Part shown: one piece after another, positions 6,444-12,524 of the stretch
Numbering within the stretch: position 1 is the first letter of the stretch
Layout of the letters: each line of letters opens with the position of its first letter
Assembly: GCA_035934405.1 (NCBI GenBank)
Contig: DASYXW010000095.1
Coordinates: 1 to 15,560 of the forward strand
Reading direction: 5' to 3'
Length of the DNA stretch: 15,560 nt
Source: DASYXW01 sp035934405
Lineage (GTDB): Bacteria > Acidobacteriota > Terriglobia > UBA7540
Position numbers and translations under genes: made by a program
Notes under the pieces: model-generated
What the model saw: only the letters and a program-made list of their open reading frames with translations
What the model was told of the DNA's origin: nothing
The model's database searches: none

Positions 6444-6708
6444 GGTGGAGCAGGAGTCAGAAGTCAGGAGGCTTCGAAGACCGGCTCGCTCATGGCTCAA
6501 AACCGACTCGCGAGCCGGTGGCAAATCGGGCCTGCTGTGTTCGGATCGAACTTACGTATTTTCAATAACATTCCCGGTTTAATCGTCACTTCTCCCTTCC
6601 GTTTCCGTCCCAGGCGCCGCCCGGTCCGAACGGGAGCGCCAGCCCACGGTCCGCCCTAAGGCGCGGCGGTACAAGTGCGAAGGTAGAAAGGGTCAGATTC
6701 AGCACAGG
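6444..6708 (-). promoter_or_regulatory. Long untranslated leader of tldD
   Basis: About 260 nt between the predicted start site and tldD, with no recognised riboswitch. It contains the 6480-6519 hairpin and one possible 31-codon open frame (GTG near 6606, ending near 6512) preceded by GGGAGAA. That frame has no recognisable product, and its ribosome-binding site is only 2-3 nt from the start codon. Nothing else is evident. Confidence 0.35.
6480..6519. other. Inverted repeat in the tldD leader
   Basis: Perfect 10-bp arms ACCGGCTCGC (6480-6489) and GCGAGCCGGT (6510-6519) with a 20-nt loop, 36 nt before the tldD start. It lies within the transcript predicted from the 6709-6737 promoter. It may be a regulatory hairpin or another small palindromic repeat. 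Confidence 0.55.
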
Positions 6709-6737
6709 AGTATACCAAAAGTACATCACATTGTCAA
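6709..6737 (-). promoter_or_regulatory. Near-consensus sigma70 promoter for tldD-pmbA
   Basis: On the minus strand: -35 TTGACA (6732-6737, 6 of 6), a 17-nt spacer (6715-6731), and -10 TATACT (6709-6714, 5 of 6). Predicted start of transcription is near 6702, giving a leader of about 260 nt before tldD. Housekeeping promoters this close to consensus are rare in GC-rich DNA. Confidence 0.75.
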
Positions 6738-6751
6738 TAACGCAACGTTAA

Positions 6752-6868
6752 TACCAAACCTGCGGTGGTGGGTCAATTTTGATTCGTAGCGGCGGGTTTC
6801 CCCCGGTCGCCGCGGCGACCGGCATGAAGCCGCCTTTACAGCAAACTGACCCACTACCAAACCCGCGG
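6752..6868. mobile_element. MITE-like foldback element, copy 1, with flanking direct repeats
   Basis: Core 6764-6858. The left end GGTGGTGGGTCAATTTTG and the right end, reverse complement GGTAGTGGGTCAGTTTG, are imperfect inverted repeats. Inside is a second stem (GTAGCGGCGGGTTTC with GAAGCCGCCTTTAC) around a perfect 20-bp palindrome at 6803-6822. TACCAAACCTGCGG (6752-6765) is directly repeated as TACCAAACCCGCGG (6855-6868), 13 of 14. No coding capacity. The same ends define the copy at 9675-9784. Confidence 0.75.
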
Positions 6869-6946
6869 CTCGCTTCTTATTCGCCGGATCAAGCATAATA
6901 ATCGTGTCTTCATCTTTTTGATGAACGTATGCTCTGCAAGCACAAA
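6869..6946. other. Intergenic DNA beyond the ahcY stop, nothing recognised
   Basis: AT-richer than the surroundings. It has one small CATC-TTTTT-GATG hairpin near 6911-6923. No open frame or promoter is supported. Confidence 0.4.
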
Positions 6947-6969
6947 CGCGGGCAAGATGCCCGCGCTAC
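6947..6969. repeat. Short palindrome with CTAC tail at the ahcY stop (family B copy 2)
   Basis: CGCGGGC-AAGAT-GCCCGCG followed by CTAC. The last base overlaps the ahcY stop codon (6969-6971, minus strand). It has the same arm-loop-arm-GC(T/C)AC layout as 875-897 and 8349-8370. Confidence 0.65.
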
Positions 6970-8252
6970 TACGTTCCCTCCGACCAGGACGCCAGGTACG
7001 TCTCCTGTTCCGCGGTCAGCTTGTCGATCCCCACGCCCAGAGCTTCGAGCTTCAGCCGGGCGACGGTCTGGTCAATCTCGGCGGGCACGGGGTAGACCTT
7101 CGCCTCAAGCTCCTTGCCATGCTTCACCATGTACTCGGAAGCGAGCGCCTGATTGGCGAAACTCATATCCATGACCACGGCGGGGTGGCCTTCGGCGGCG
7201 GCCAGATTGATGAGCCGTCCTTCGCCGAGCAGATAGATTTTCCGCCCGTCGCGCAGCGTGTATTCCTCCACCGAGTCGCGCGTCTGACGTTTGCCGAGCG
7301 AGAGGTTTTCGAGCGCCGGGATGTCAATCTCCACGTTGAAGTGGCCGGAGTTGGCGACCACGGCGCCCGAGCGCATCAGCTTGAAGTGGTCAGCGACCAA
7401 TACGTTTTTGTTGCCGGTAAGGGTGACAAAGACGTCCCCGATTTTAGCGGCCTCGGCCATCGGCATCACACGGAAGCCGTCCATGGTGGCTTCGAGGGCG
7501 CGGGTGGCGTTGATTTCGGTCACGATCACGTCGGCGCCAAGCCCTTTGGCGCGCATGGCCACGCCGCGGCCGCACCAGCCGTATCCGGCCACTACGAACC
7601 GCAGGCCGGCGATGAGCAGGTTGGTGGAACGGATGATGCCGTCAATCGTTGACTGCCCGGTGCCGTAACGGTTGTCAAAAAGGTGCTTGGTGTCGGCGTC
7701 GTTGACGGAGATCACCGGGAACCGCAGCACGCCTTCCTTGGCCATGCTGCGCAGCCGGATGACGCCGGTGGTGGTCTCTTCCATGCTGCCGATAATGCCG
7801 GGAATCAAATCCTGGCGCTTGGTCAGCACCGCGGTGACCAGGTCCGCACCGTCGTCCAGTGTGATCTGCGGCTTGGCGTCGAGCGCGGACTGAATGTGGG
7901 AGTAATACGTGTCGTGGTCCTCGCCCTTGATGGCGAAAACCGGAATCTGGTAGTCCTTCACCAGCGACGCCGCCACGTCGTCCTGTGTGCTCAGGGGGTT
8001 CGAGGCGCAAAGGCACACGGCTGCGCCGCCGTCGCGCAAGGTGATGGCGAGGTTGGCGGTCTCGGTGGTGACGTGCAGGCAGCCCGAAATCCGAATGCCT
8101 TCGAGCGGCCGCTCCTTGATGAAGCGCTTGCGGATGAGTTGCAGGACGGGCATCCACTGGTTCGCCCACTCGATGCGGGTCTTGCCCTTGACGGCGAGGT
8201 TCAGGTCCTTCACATCGTGTTTCGCGTTCGGAGTCGTCATCGTAGTTGCCAT
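6969..8252 (-). CDS. ahcY: Adenosylhomocysteinase (S-adenosylhomocysteine hydrolase)
   Basis: NAD-dependent hydrolase that splits S-adenosylhomocysteine into adenosine and homocysteine, relieving product inhibition of methyltransferases. The 427 residues belong to the short form without the roughly 40-residue insert of proteobacterial and eukaryotic enzymes. Substrate-domain motifs include CLHVTTETANLAITLRDGGA, CASNPLSTQDDVAA and EETTTGVIRL. DNRYGTGQSTIDGIIRSTN is the archaeal/Thermotoga-like version of this motif. The NAD site is VVAGYGWCGRGVAMRAKGLGA. HPAVVMDMSFANQALASEY lies near the C-terminus. The ATG at 8252 has GAGG about 15 nt upstream, which is weak. It follows metK by 125 nt on the same strand, so the two probably act together and may be co-transcribed. 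Confidence 0.95.
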   Translation of the reverse strand: MATTMTTPNAKHDVKDLNLAVKGKTRIEWANQWMPVLQLIRKRFIKERPLEGIRISGCLHVTTETANLAITLRDGGAAVCLCASNPLSTQDDVAASLVKDYQIPVFAIKGEDHDTYYSHIQSALDAKPQITLDDGADLVTAVLTKRQDLIPGIIGSMEETTTGVIRLRSMAKEGVLRFPVISVNDADTKHLFDNRYGTGQSTIDGIIRSTNLLIAGLRFVVAGYGWCGRGVAMRAKGLGADVIVTEINATRALEATMDGFRVMPMAEAAKIGDVFVTLTGNKNVLVADHFKLMRSGAVVANSGHFNVEIDIPALENLSLGKRQTRDSVEEYTLRDGRKIYLLGEGRLINLAAAEGHPAVVMDMSFANQALASEYMVKHGKELEAKVYPVPAEIDQTVARLKLEALGVGIDKLTAEQETYLASWSEGT

Positions 8253-8304
8253 GTGCGAGGTCTACCTCAATTTTAGGATTTTGGAACTGCCGGGAGGCAG
8301 TAGC

Positions 8305-8370
8305 GCCGGCATTCCTTCGCTCCGCTCAGGACAGGCTTTGCCGGCTACGCAGGCTGGAAGCCTGCGCCAC
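8305..8370. repeat. Composite palindromic repeats between metK and ahcY
   Basis: Two units. 8305-8348 is GCCGGC ... GCCGGC followed by TAC, enclosing TTCGCTCCGCTCAGGA, related to the cas1 insert at 346-434. 8349-8370 is GCAGGCT-GGA-AGCCTGC followed by GCCAC (family B copy 3). They occupy about half of the 125-nt gap and would form stems in a metK-ahcY transcript. Confidence 0.65.
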
Positions 8371-8377
8371 GATTGCC

Positions 8378-9577
8378 CTAGCGGGCGGTGGAAACTTTTT
8401 CCGCCATTCCTTCGACGACGCCTGCAAGCCCGCTATCTTCTCTCAGCGCGCCGGCCTTGTCCGTCTTTTCCCAAGTAAAGTCTTTCTCAGGACGGCCGAA
8501 GTGGCCGTAGGCCGCCGTCTTCTGGTAGATAGGACGCCGCAGGTCGAGCGATTCGATGATGCCGAGCGGAGTAAGCTGGAAATGGCGGCGGATGAGCTCT
8601 TCGAGTTTCCTTTCGCTGACGCGGCCGGTGCCCGCGGTATCCACCATAATCGAGACCGGCTCGGCCACGCCGATGGCGTAGGCGAGCTGAACCTCCACGT
8701 TCTGGGCCAGTCCCGCGGCCACGATGTTCTTGGCAATGTAGCGCCCCATGTAGGCCGCGGAACGGTCGACCTTGGTCGGGTCTTTGCCGGAGAAGCATCC
8801 GCCGCCGTGATGCGCTGAGCCGCCGTAGGTATCCACGATGATCTTGCGGCCGGTAAGGCCGGAATCACCCACCGGCCCGCCAATCTCAAAGCGCCCCGTC
8901 GGGTTGATGTGGTACTTGGTTTGCTCGTCCAGCATGTGCGCCGGAATCACCGGTTTGATGACGCACTCGCGGACGCCTTCGCGCAGCGTCTCGTTGCTCA
9001 CCTCGGCGGTGTGCTGAGTGGAGACGACCACGGCATCCACCCGCACCGGGCGGTTGCCTTCGTATTCCACCGTCACCTGGGACTTGCCGTCAGGCCGGAG
9101 GAAATCCAGAATCTTCTTGCGGCGCGCCTCTGCCAGTCGCATACAGAGCCGGTGGGCCAGGGTGATGGGGAGGGGCATCAAGTGGTCGGTTTCGTCGCAG
9201 GCATAACCGAACATCAGGCCCTGGTCGCCCGCGCCGCCGATGTTCACGCCCATCGCGATGTGGTCGCTCTGCACGGAGATGTTTTCCGTCACCACGCACC
9301 CGTCGTGGGTGAACCCGCAAGCCTCGTCGGTGTAACCGATCCGGCGTACGGTGTCGCGCACGATGCGGTTCACGTCAAAGGTGCTTTCGGTCGAGATCTC
9401 GCCCATGACGTAAACCGACTGGTTCTTCACCATGGACTCGCAAGCCACGCGGCTGCGGGGGTCGCCGGCGAGCGCCGCGTCGAGGACGGCGTCGGAAATC
9501 TGGTCGCAGATCTTGTCGGGATGGCCTTCAGTAACTGATTCCGAAGTAAAGAGATAATGATGCTTTCGCTCGGCCAA
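8378..9577 (-). CDS. metK: S-adenosylmethionine synthetase
   Basis: Makes S-adenosylmethionine from methionine and ATP. With TTG 9577 as start the protein is 399 residues, normal for the family, and begins MAERKHHYLFTSESVTEGHPDK, with GHPDK at 18-22. AAGGAG lies 7 nt upstream of that TTG. The longer frame back to 9658 runs through the promoter and has no such signal. Other signatures are NIGGAGDQGLMFGYA, GRFEIGGPVGDSGLTGRKIIVDTYGG and HHGGGCFSGKDPTKVDRSAAY, where Cys replaces the more common Ala of GGGAFSGKD. ahcY follows 125 nt downstream, linking SAM synthesis with SAH removal. No SAM riboswitch is recognisable in the 46-nt leader. Confidence 0.96.
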   Translation of the reverse strand: MAERKHHYLFTSESVTEGHPDKICDQISDAVLDAALAGDPRSRVACESMVKNQSVYVMGEISTESTFDVNRIVRDTVRRIGYTDEACGFTHDGCVVTENISVQSDHIAMGVNIGGAGDQGLMFGYACDETDHLMPLPITLAHRLCMRLAEARRKKILDFLRPDGKSQVTVEYEGNRPVRVDAVVVSTQHTAEVSNETLREGVRECVIKPVIPAHMLDEQTKYHINPTGRFEIGGPVGDSGLTGRKIIVDTYGGSAHHGGGCFSGKDPTKVDRSAAYMGRYIAKNIVAAGLAQNVEVQLAYAIGVAEPVSIMVDTAGTGRVSERKLEELIRRHFQLTPLGIIESLDLRRPIYQKTAAYGHFGRPEKDFTWEKTDKAGALREDSGLAGVVEGMAEKVSTAR

Positions 9578-9629
9578 GGGTGGTCTCCTTGTGGTCAGTT
9601 GAGAGTTCTCGTTCAAGTACAAATAAGAA

Positions 9630-9658
9630 AGTGTAACATCGGTGAGGCAAAAGGGCAA
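9630..9658 (-). promoter_or_regulatory. Probable sigma70 promoter of metK
   Basis: Minus strand: -35 TTGCCC (9653-9658), 17-nt spacer, -10 TACACT (9630-9635), each 4 of 6 to consensus. Predicted transcription start near 9623, about 46 nt before the TTG start. The foldback element at 9675-9784 ends 16 bp upstream of the -35 box. Confidence 0.45.
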
Positions 9659-9659
9659 C

Positions 9660-9807
9660 GTGATTCTGGCAGTTGGTAGTGGGTCAGTTTGCTGTATCGG
9701 CGATCTATGATCGCCGGAAGTTCTTGCAACGAAAGAGCGGCGAGCGCAGCTCGCCGCTACAGCGGTTCAAACTGACCCACTACCCTGGCAGTGATTCTGG
9801 CAGTTGG
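9660..9807. mobile_element. MITE-like foldback element, copy 2, with 17-bp flanking direct repeats
   Basis: Core 9675-9784 (110 bp) with perfect 17-bp terminal inverted repeats, GGTAGTGGGTCAGTTTG (9675-9691) and its complement (9768-9784). Inside are two hairpins: CGGCGATC-TAT-GATCGCCG (9698-9716) and AGCGGCGAGC-GCA-GCTCGCCGCT (9736-9758), the latter followed by AC as in family B. GTGATTCTGGCAGTTGG occurs at both 9660-9676 and 9791-9807 as an exact direct repeat. No coding capacity. Confidence 0.8.
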
Positions 9808-10064
9808 GCGGCAGAGCTTTCCGATTGAATTCCCGGATCTGACCGGGGCCCGAGATGGTCCGGCAGATGGCGGCCAGGCTGTCGCGTCGGCTCCGCGCAT
9901 TCATCGACGAGGCCGCGTTGCCTGTCAAGCAGCTTCTGCGGCGAGTTTCAAGCCAATTGCTTTGGTGACGGCGACCAACGGCGGGCGCGCGCTTTTTTGG
10001 AACCTTTTGCCCGCCCGGATGGAATCAGTAACGGTAGCGGATCCGAAATCGTCGTAGAAGGCGC
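9808..10064. other. Upstream region of the sigma factor, no gene supported
   Basis: An 88-codon open frame (9791-10057, GTG start inside the direct repeat) has no recognisable domain and probably is not a gene. A GGAACC motif near 9999-10004, preceded by a T-run, resembles the -35 box of ECF sigma promoters, but no matching -10 (CGTC-like) is found at the right distance. Confidence 0.4.
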
Positions 10065-10694
10065 ATGACTCTCCTCGATCACCTGGGCGATGACGATCTG
10101 TTGCGCCGCTGCGGAGCGGGGGACGAGGACGCCTTCACCATGCTCTACCGCCGGCGGCAGGGTGGCATCTACCGCTTTGCGGCGCAGATGAGCGGCAGCC
10201 CGGCGATCGCCGAGGAAGTCACCCAGGAAGCGTTTATGACCCTGATCCGCGAGGCCGGGCGGTACGAACCCTCGAAGGGATCAGTGGGCGCGTTCCTTTA
10301 TGGCATCGCGCGCAACCATGTCCTGCGCTGCCTCGAGCGCGACGGGCGTTACGTCACGCTCGGCGAGCCGGACCAGGACGCCGAAGAGCCAAAGGGTTTG
10401 AACGGCGCGGGCGCGTCGAACGGCGATCTTTTTGGCGATTTAGCGCGGCGTGAAACCGTGGAGCGGGTGCGCCAGGCCGTCCTCGCCCTGCCCCCGAAGT
10501 ACCGCGAAGTCGTCGCGCTGTGCGACCTCGAGGAACTGGAGTACGCGGAGGCGGCGCGGGCGCTCGGCTGCGAACTGGGCACGGTTCGCTCGCGACTGCA
10601 CCGCGCGCGCGCGTTGCTGGTGGCCAAACTGCGCGCGTCACGCACGGTGAGTATGCCTTCAGACACGCCGGCGCGTCGCACGGGAGGCTGGTGA
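10065..10694 (+). CDS. ECF-type RNA polymerase sigma factor
   Basis: Alternative sigma factor of 209 residues. Region 2 runs from about residue 20 to 90 (DAFTMLYRRRQGGIYRFAAQM, AIAEEVTQEAFMTLIREA, VGAFLYGIARNHVLRCLER). A variable linker follows. Region 4 lies at about 142-192 (LPPKYREVVALCDLEELEYA, AARALGCELGTVRSRLHRAR), a helix-turn-helix for the -35 box. The ATG has AAGG 4 nt upstream. The stop overlaps the ATG of the next gene (TGATG), so sigma and anti-sigma are translationally coupled. The signal sensed and the regulon cannot be read from the sequence. The linker with ASNGDLFGDLARRETVERVRQ is long for a minimal ECF. Confidence 0.92.
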   Translation: MTLLDHLGDDDLLRRCGAGDEDAFTMLYRRRQGGIYRFAAQMSGSPAIAEEVTQEAFMTLIREAGRYEPSKGSVGAFLYGIARNHVLRCLERDGRYVTLGEPDQDAEEPKGLNGAGASNGDLFGDLARRETVERVRQAVLALPPKYREVVALCDLEELEYAEAARALGCELGTVRSRLHRARALLVAKLRASRTVSMPSDTPARRTGGW

Positions 10695-11467
10695 TGAATT
10701 GCATCCAATTTGAACAGCAGGTCCATGACCTGGCCCTGGAGAAGCTCGGCGAACGCGCGCTCGATGAGGCGCTGGCCCACGCCGAGCTGTGTGCCGGCTG
10801 CGCCCATTTGCTGGCGGATTCGCGCGCTCTGCGCTCCGGCTTGAGGGCGCTCGCCGAAGAGGGCGCCGAAGACGGACCGCGGCAGGCGCCGCCGCGCCTC
10901 GAAGCGATACTGCTCGCCGCCTTCCGCCGCGAGCGGCGGGCGCAGGTGATCCGGGTACGCCGCAATCGCTGGGTGCTCATCGGCATGGCCGCCGCCGCTG
11001 CGCTGCTGGTCGCCGTGGGCGTGCGGGATTGGCGGAGGGCGAACAGGCAGCCCGCCGCGCATGGCCCTCTTGCAGCGGGGTCCGCGCAATCCGGGAACGC
11101 CGCCGGCGGCGCGGCGAACGCGGCAGCGAAAGCCCCGTCTTCGCGGCCCTGGCCTCGGCGGCCGGCGCCGGCGCGAACATCAGGCGTTCAGCCCAAACAT
11201 CGGGCGGTTCCCGAACGACAGAAACCGCAGCGGAGAAGCCTGCCTAGCGCCGGGAAAATCGAATGGGCCACGGACTTCATGCCTCTGCCTGGAGCGGATG
11301 GCGCGGCAAGCCCGGAGGCCGGCGAGTTGGTGCGGGTTGAGTTGTCACGCTCCACGGTCACCGAGCTTGGCTTGCCGGCTGCCGGCGAGGCGGGGGCGGA
11401 AACCATCACCGCTCAAGTGTTCATCGGTGATGACGGCGTGGCGCGCGCCATCCGGTTCGCGCAGTAG
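10694..11467 (+). CDS. Membrane-anchored zinc-finger anti-sigma factor
   Basis: Cytoplasmic N-terminus binds the sigma factor encoded just upstream. The 257 residues begin MNCIQFEQQVHDLALEKLGE. The zinc anti-sigma motif HxxxCxxC is present as H29, C33, C36 (HAELCAGC). One membrane segment lies at about 93-110 (WVLIGMAAAAALLVAVGV), followed by an Ala/Pro/Arg-rich extracytoplasmic linker. A small C-terminal domain has FMPLPG, ELVRVELSRSTVTELGLP and AQVFIGDDGVARAIRF, a tail I recall from acidobacterial anti-sigma-like proteins. The start is the ATG overlapping the sigma stop; the longer frame back to 10520 is antisense-style noise within sigma. The outside domain probably receives the signal, by inference. 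Confidence 0.85.
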   Translation: MNCIQFEQQVHDLALEKLGERALDEALAHAELCAGCAHLLADSRALRSGLRALAEEGAEDGPRQAPPRLEAILLAAFRRERRAQVIRVRRNRWVLIGMAAAAALLVAVGVRDWRRANRQPAAHGPLAAGSAQSGNAAGGAANAAAKAPSSRPWPRRPAPARTSGVQPKHRAVPERQKPQRRSLPSAGKIEWATDFMPLPGADGAASPEAGELVRVELSRSTVTELGLPAAGEAGAETITAQVFIGDDGVARAIRFAQ

Positions 11468-11475
11468 CTCAGGAA

Positions 11476-11503
11476 CAGTGGCTAGTGTTTAGTGGCATAG
11501 TTG
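11476..11503. repeat. Degenerate TAGTGG-type repeat
   Basis: CAGTGGCTAGTGTTTAGTGG followed by CATAGTTG, 8 nt after the anti-sigma stop. It matches in style the sequence at the pmbA stop (3620-3641, opposite strand). Confidence 0.4.
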
Positions 11504-11531
11504 AAGGAATGAACAGCGAAAAGGAGAGTCT

Positions 11532-12422
11532 ATGAAAAACCGAAAAGCGATACTCACCGTTCTCACCTCACTCGCGCTGCTCGCCGCCGCGAGCGTTCGC
11601 AGCCGGGCGCAGTCTGCGGCAGCACCGCCCGACAGCGCCGTCCCCGGTGCCGAGCAAGCGCCGCCTCCCCCGCCTCCTGGACAAGTCTTCTTCAGGTTCA
11701 GGTCGGTTGATGAGAGCTTCGACGGCAAAGTGGTCACCGGAGTTCCCTACTCGGCGGATGCCGTCACCGAAAGAACCCAGGTGCTGGCCGACGGCAATCG
11801 CATTGTGCAGAAGACCACGGCGCATCTCGCTCGCGACAGCCAGGGACGCACCCGGCGCGAGCAAACCCTGGGCGAGATCGGTCCCTGGGGCGCGCCAGCC
11901 GACCTTCCTCCCATGACGATGATTAACGATCCGGTGGCCGGGGTGCATTTTGTCCTGGACGCGCGACGCAAGATCGCCTTCAAGCATCCCCTCGGCGACA
12001 AGGGAATCAGCTTCACGGCGTCTCCCGACGGAGGTAGCGGTGCTGTCGTTTACCGGCACCACGAAATCCTGAATCCGCCCGGCCCGGAAGCCTCCGACCG
12101 GACCTCAACCCAGGTCTCGCTCGGCACCCGGACGATTGAAGGTGTCCAAGCCCAAGGCACGCGCACGACCGTGACCATCGCCGCCGGCGCCATCGGGAAC
12201 GACCAGCCCATTCAGATCGTCTCCGAGCGCTGGTATTCGCCCGAGCTGCAGGCCGTGGTCATGACCAAGCACAGCGACCCTCGATTTGGCGACAGCGTTT
12301 ACCGGCTCACCAACATCAGTCGCGACGAGCCGGCTCCCTCTCTTTTCGAAGTGCCGCCGGACTATACCGTGAAGGAAGGTCCGGGGAACGTCGTGTTCAG
12401 GCGGAAGCTCGGCGACAAATAG
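11532..12422 (+). CDS. Secreted protein of unknown function in the sigma/anti-sigma operon
   Basis: Protein of 296 residues. A signal peptide covers about residues 1-26 (MKNRKAILTVLTSLALLAAA, cleavage near SRA-Q), followed by a Pro-rich linker (PPPPPPG). The mature part is beta-rich, with GVPYSADAVTERTQVLADGNRI, ARDSQGRTRREQTLG, WYSPELQAVVMTKHSDPRFGD and SLFEVPPDYTVKEGP. I know this arrangement from acidobacterial hypothetical proteins but know no function. ATG 11532 has AAGGAG 5 nt upstream. It lies 64 nt after the anti-sigma gene and ends before a strong terminator, so it is likely the third gene of the operon and a candidate envelope effector or target. Confidence 0.8.
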   Translation: MKNRKAILTVLTSLALLAAASVRSRAQSAAAPPDSAVPGAEQAPPPPPPGQVFFRFRSVDESFDGKVVTGVPYSADAVTERTQVLADGNRIVQKTTAHLARDSQGRTRREQTLGEIGPWGAPADLPPMTMINDPVAGVHFVLDARRKIAFKHPLGDKGISFTASPDGGSGAVVYRHHEILNPPGPEASDRTSTQVSLGTRTIEGVQAQGTRTTVTIAAGAIGNDQPIQIVSERWYSPELQAVVMTKHSDPRFGDSVYRLTNISRDEPAPSLFEVPPDYTVKEGPGNVVFRRKLGDK

Positions 12423-12442
12423 CGGCGGCTTCATAAACACGC

Positions 12443-12486
12443 CCGGCGGCGAAGCCCTGTTTCGGACTCGCCGCCGGTTCTTTCTT
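12443..12486 (+). terminator. Rho-independent terminator after the sigma operon
   Basis: CCGGCGGCGA (12443-12452) pairs perfectly with TCGCCGCCGG (12468-12477), 10 bp with a 15-nt loop. It is followed at once by TTCTTTCTT. It lies between convergent genes. Confidence 0.75.
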
Positions 12487-12524
12487 GGATTGATTCAGGT
12501 GGGTGATTCGGCTCCGACGGCGTC

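Noticed and set aside
6510..6606. Small leader ORF before tldD
   Set aside because: The frame is short, the ribosome-binding site is too close to the GTG, and there is no recognisable peptide. Kept only as a remark in the leader entry.
9578..9674. SAM or SAH riboswitch upstream of metK or ahcY
   Set aside because: The metK leader is only about 46 nt and shows no riboswitch core. The metK-ahcY gap is filled by interspersed palindromes rather than an SAH aptamer that I could recognise.
9995..10035. ECF-type promoter (GGAACC -35) for autoregulation of the sigma operon
   Set aside because: A good -35-like motif exists, but no CGTC-like -10 lies 15-18 nt downstream.
9791..10057. 88-codon open frame upstream of the sigma factor
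   Set aside because: The GTG start is within the direct repeat, there is no ribosome-binding site and no domain, and it ends 7 nt before sigma by chance.
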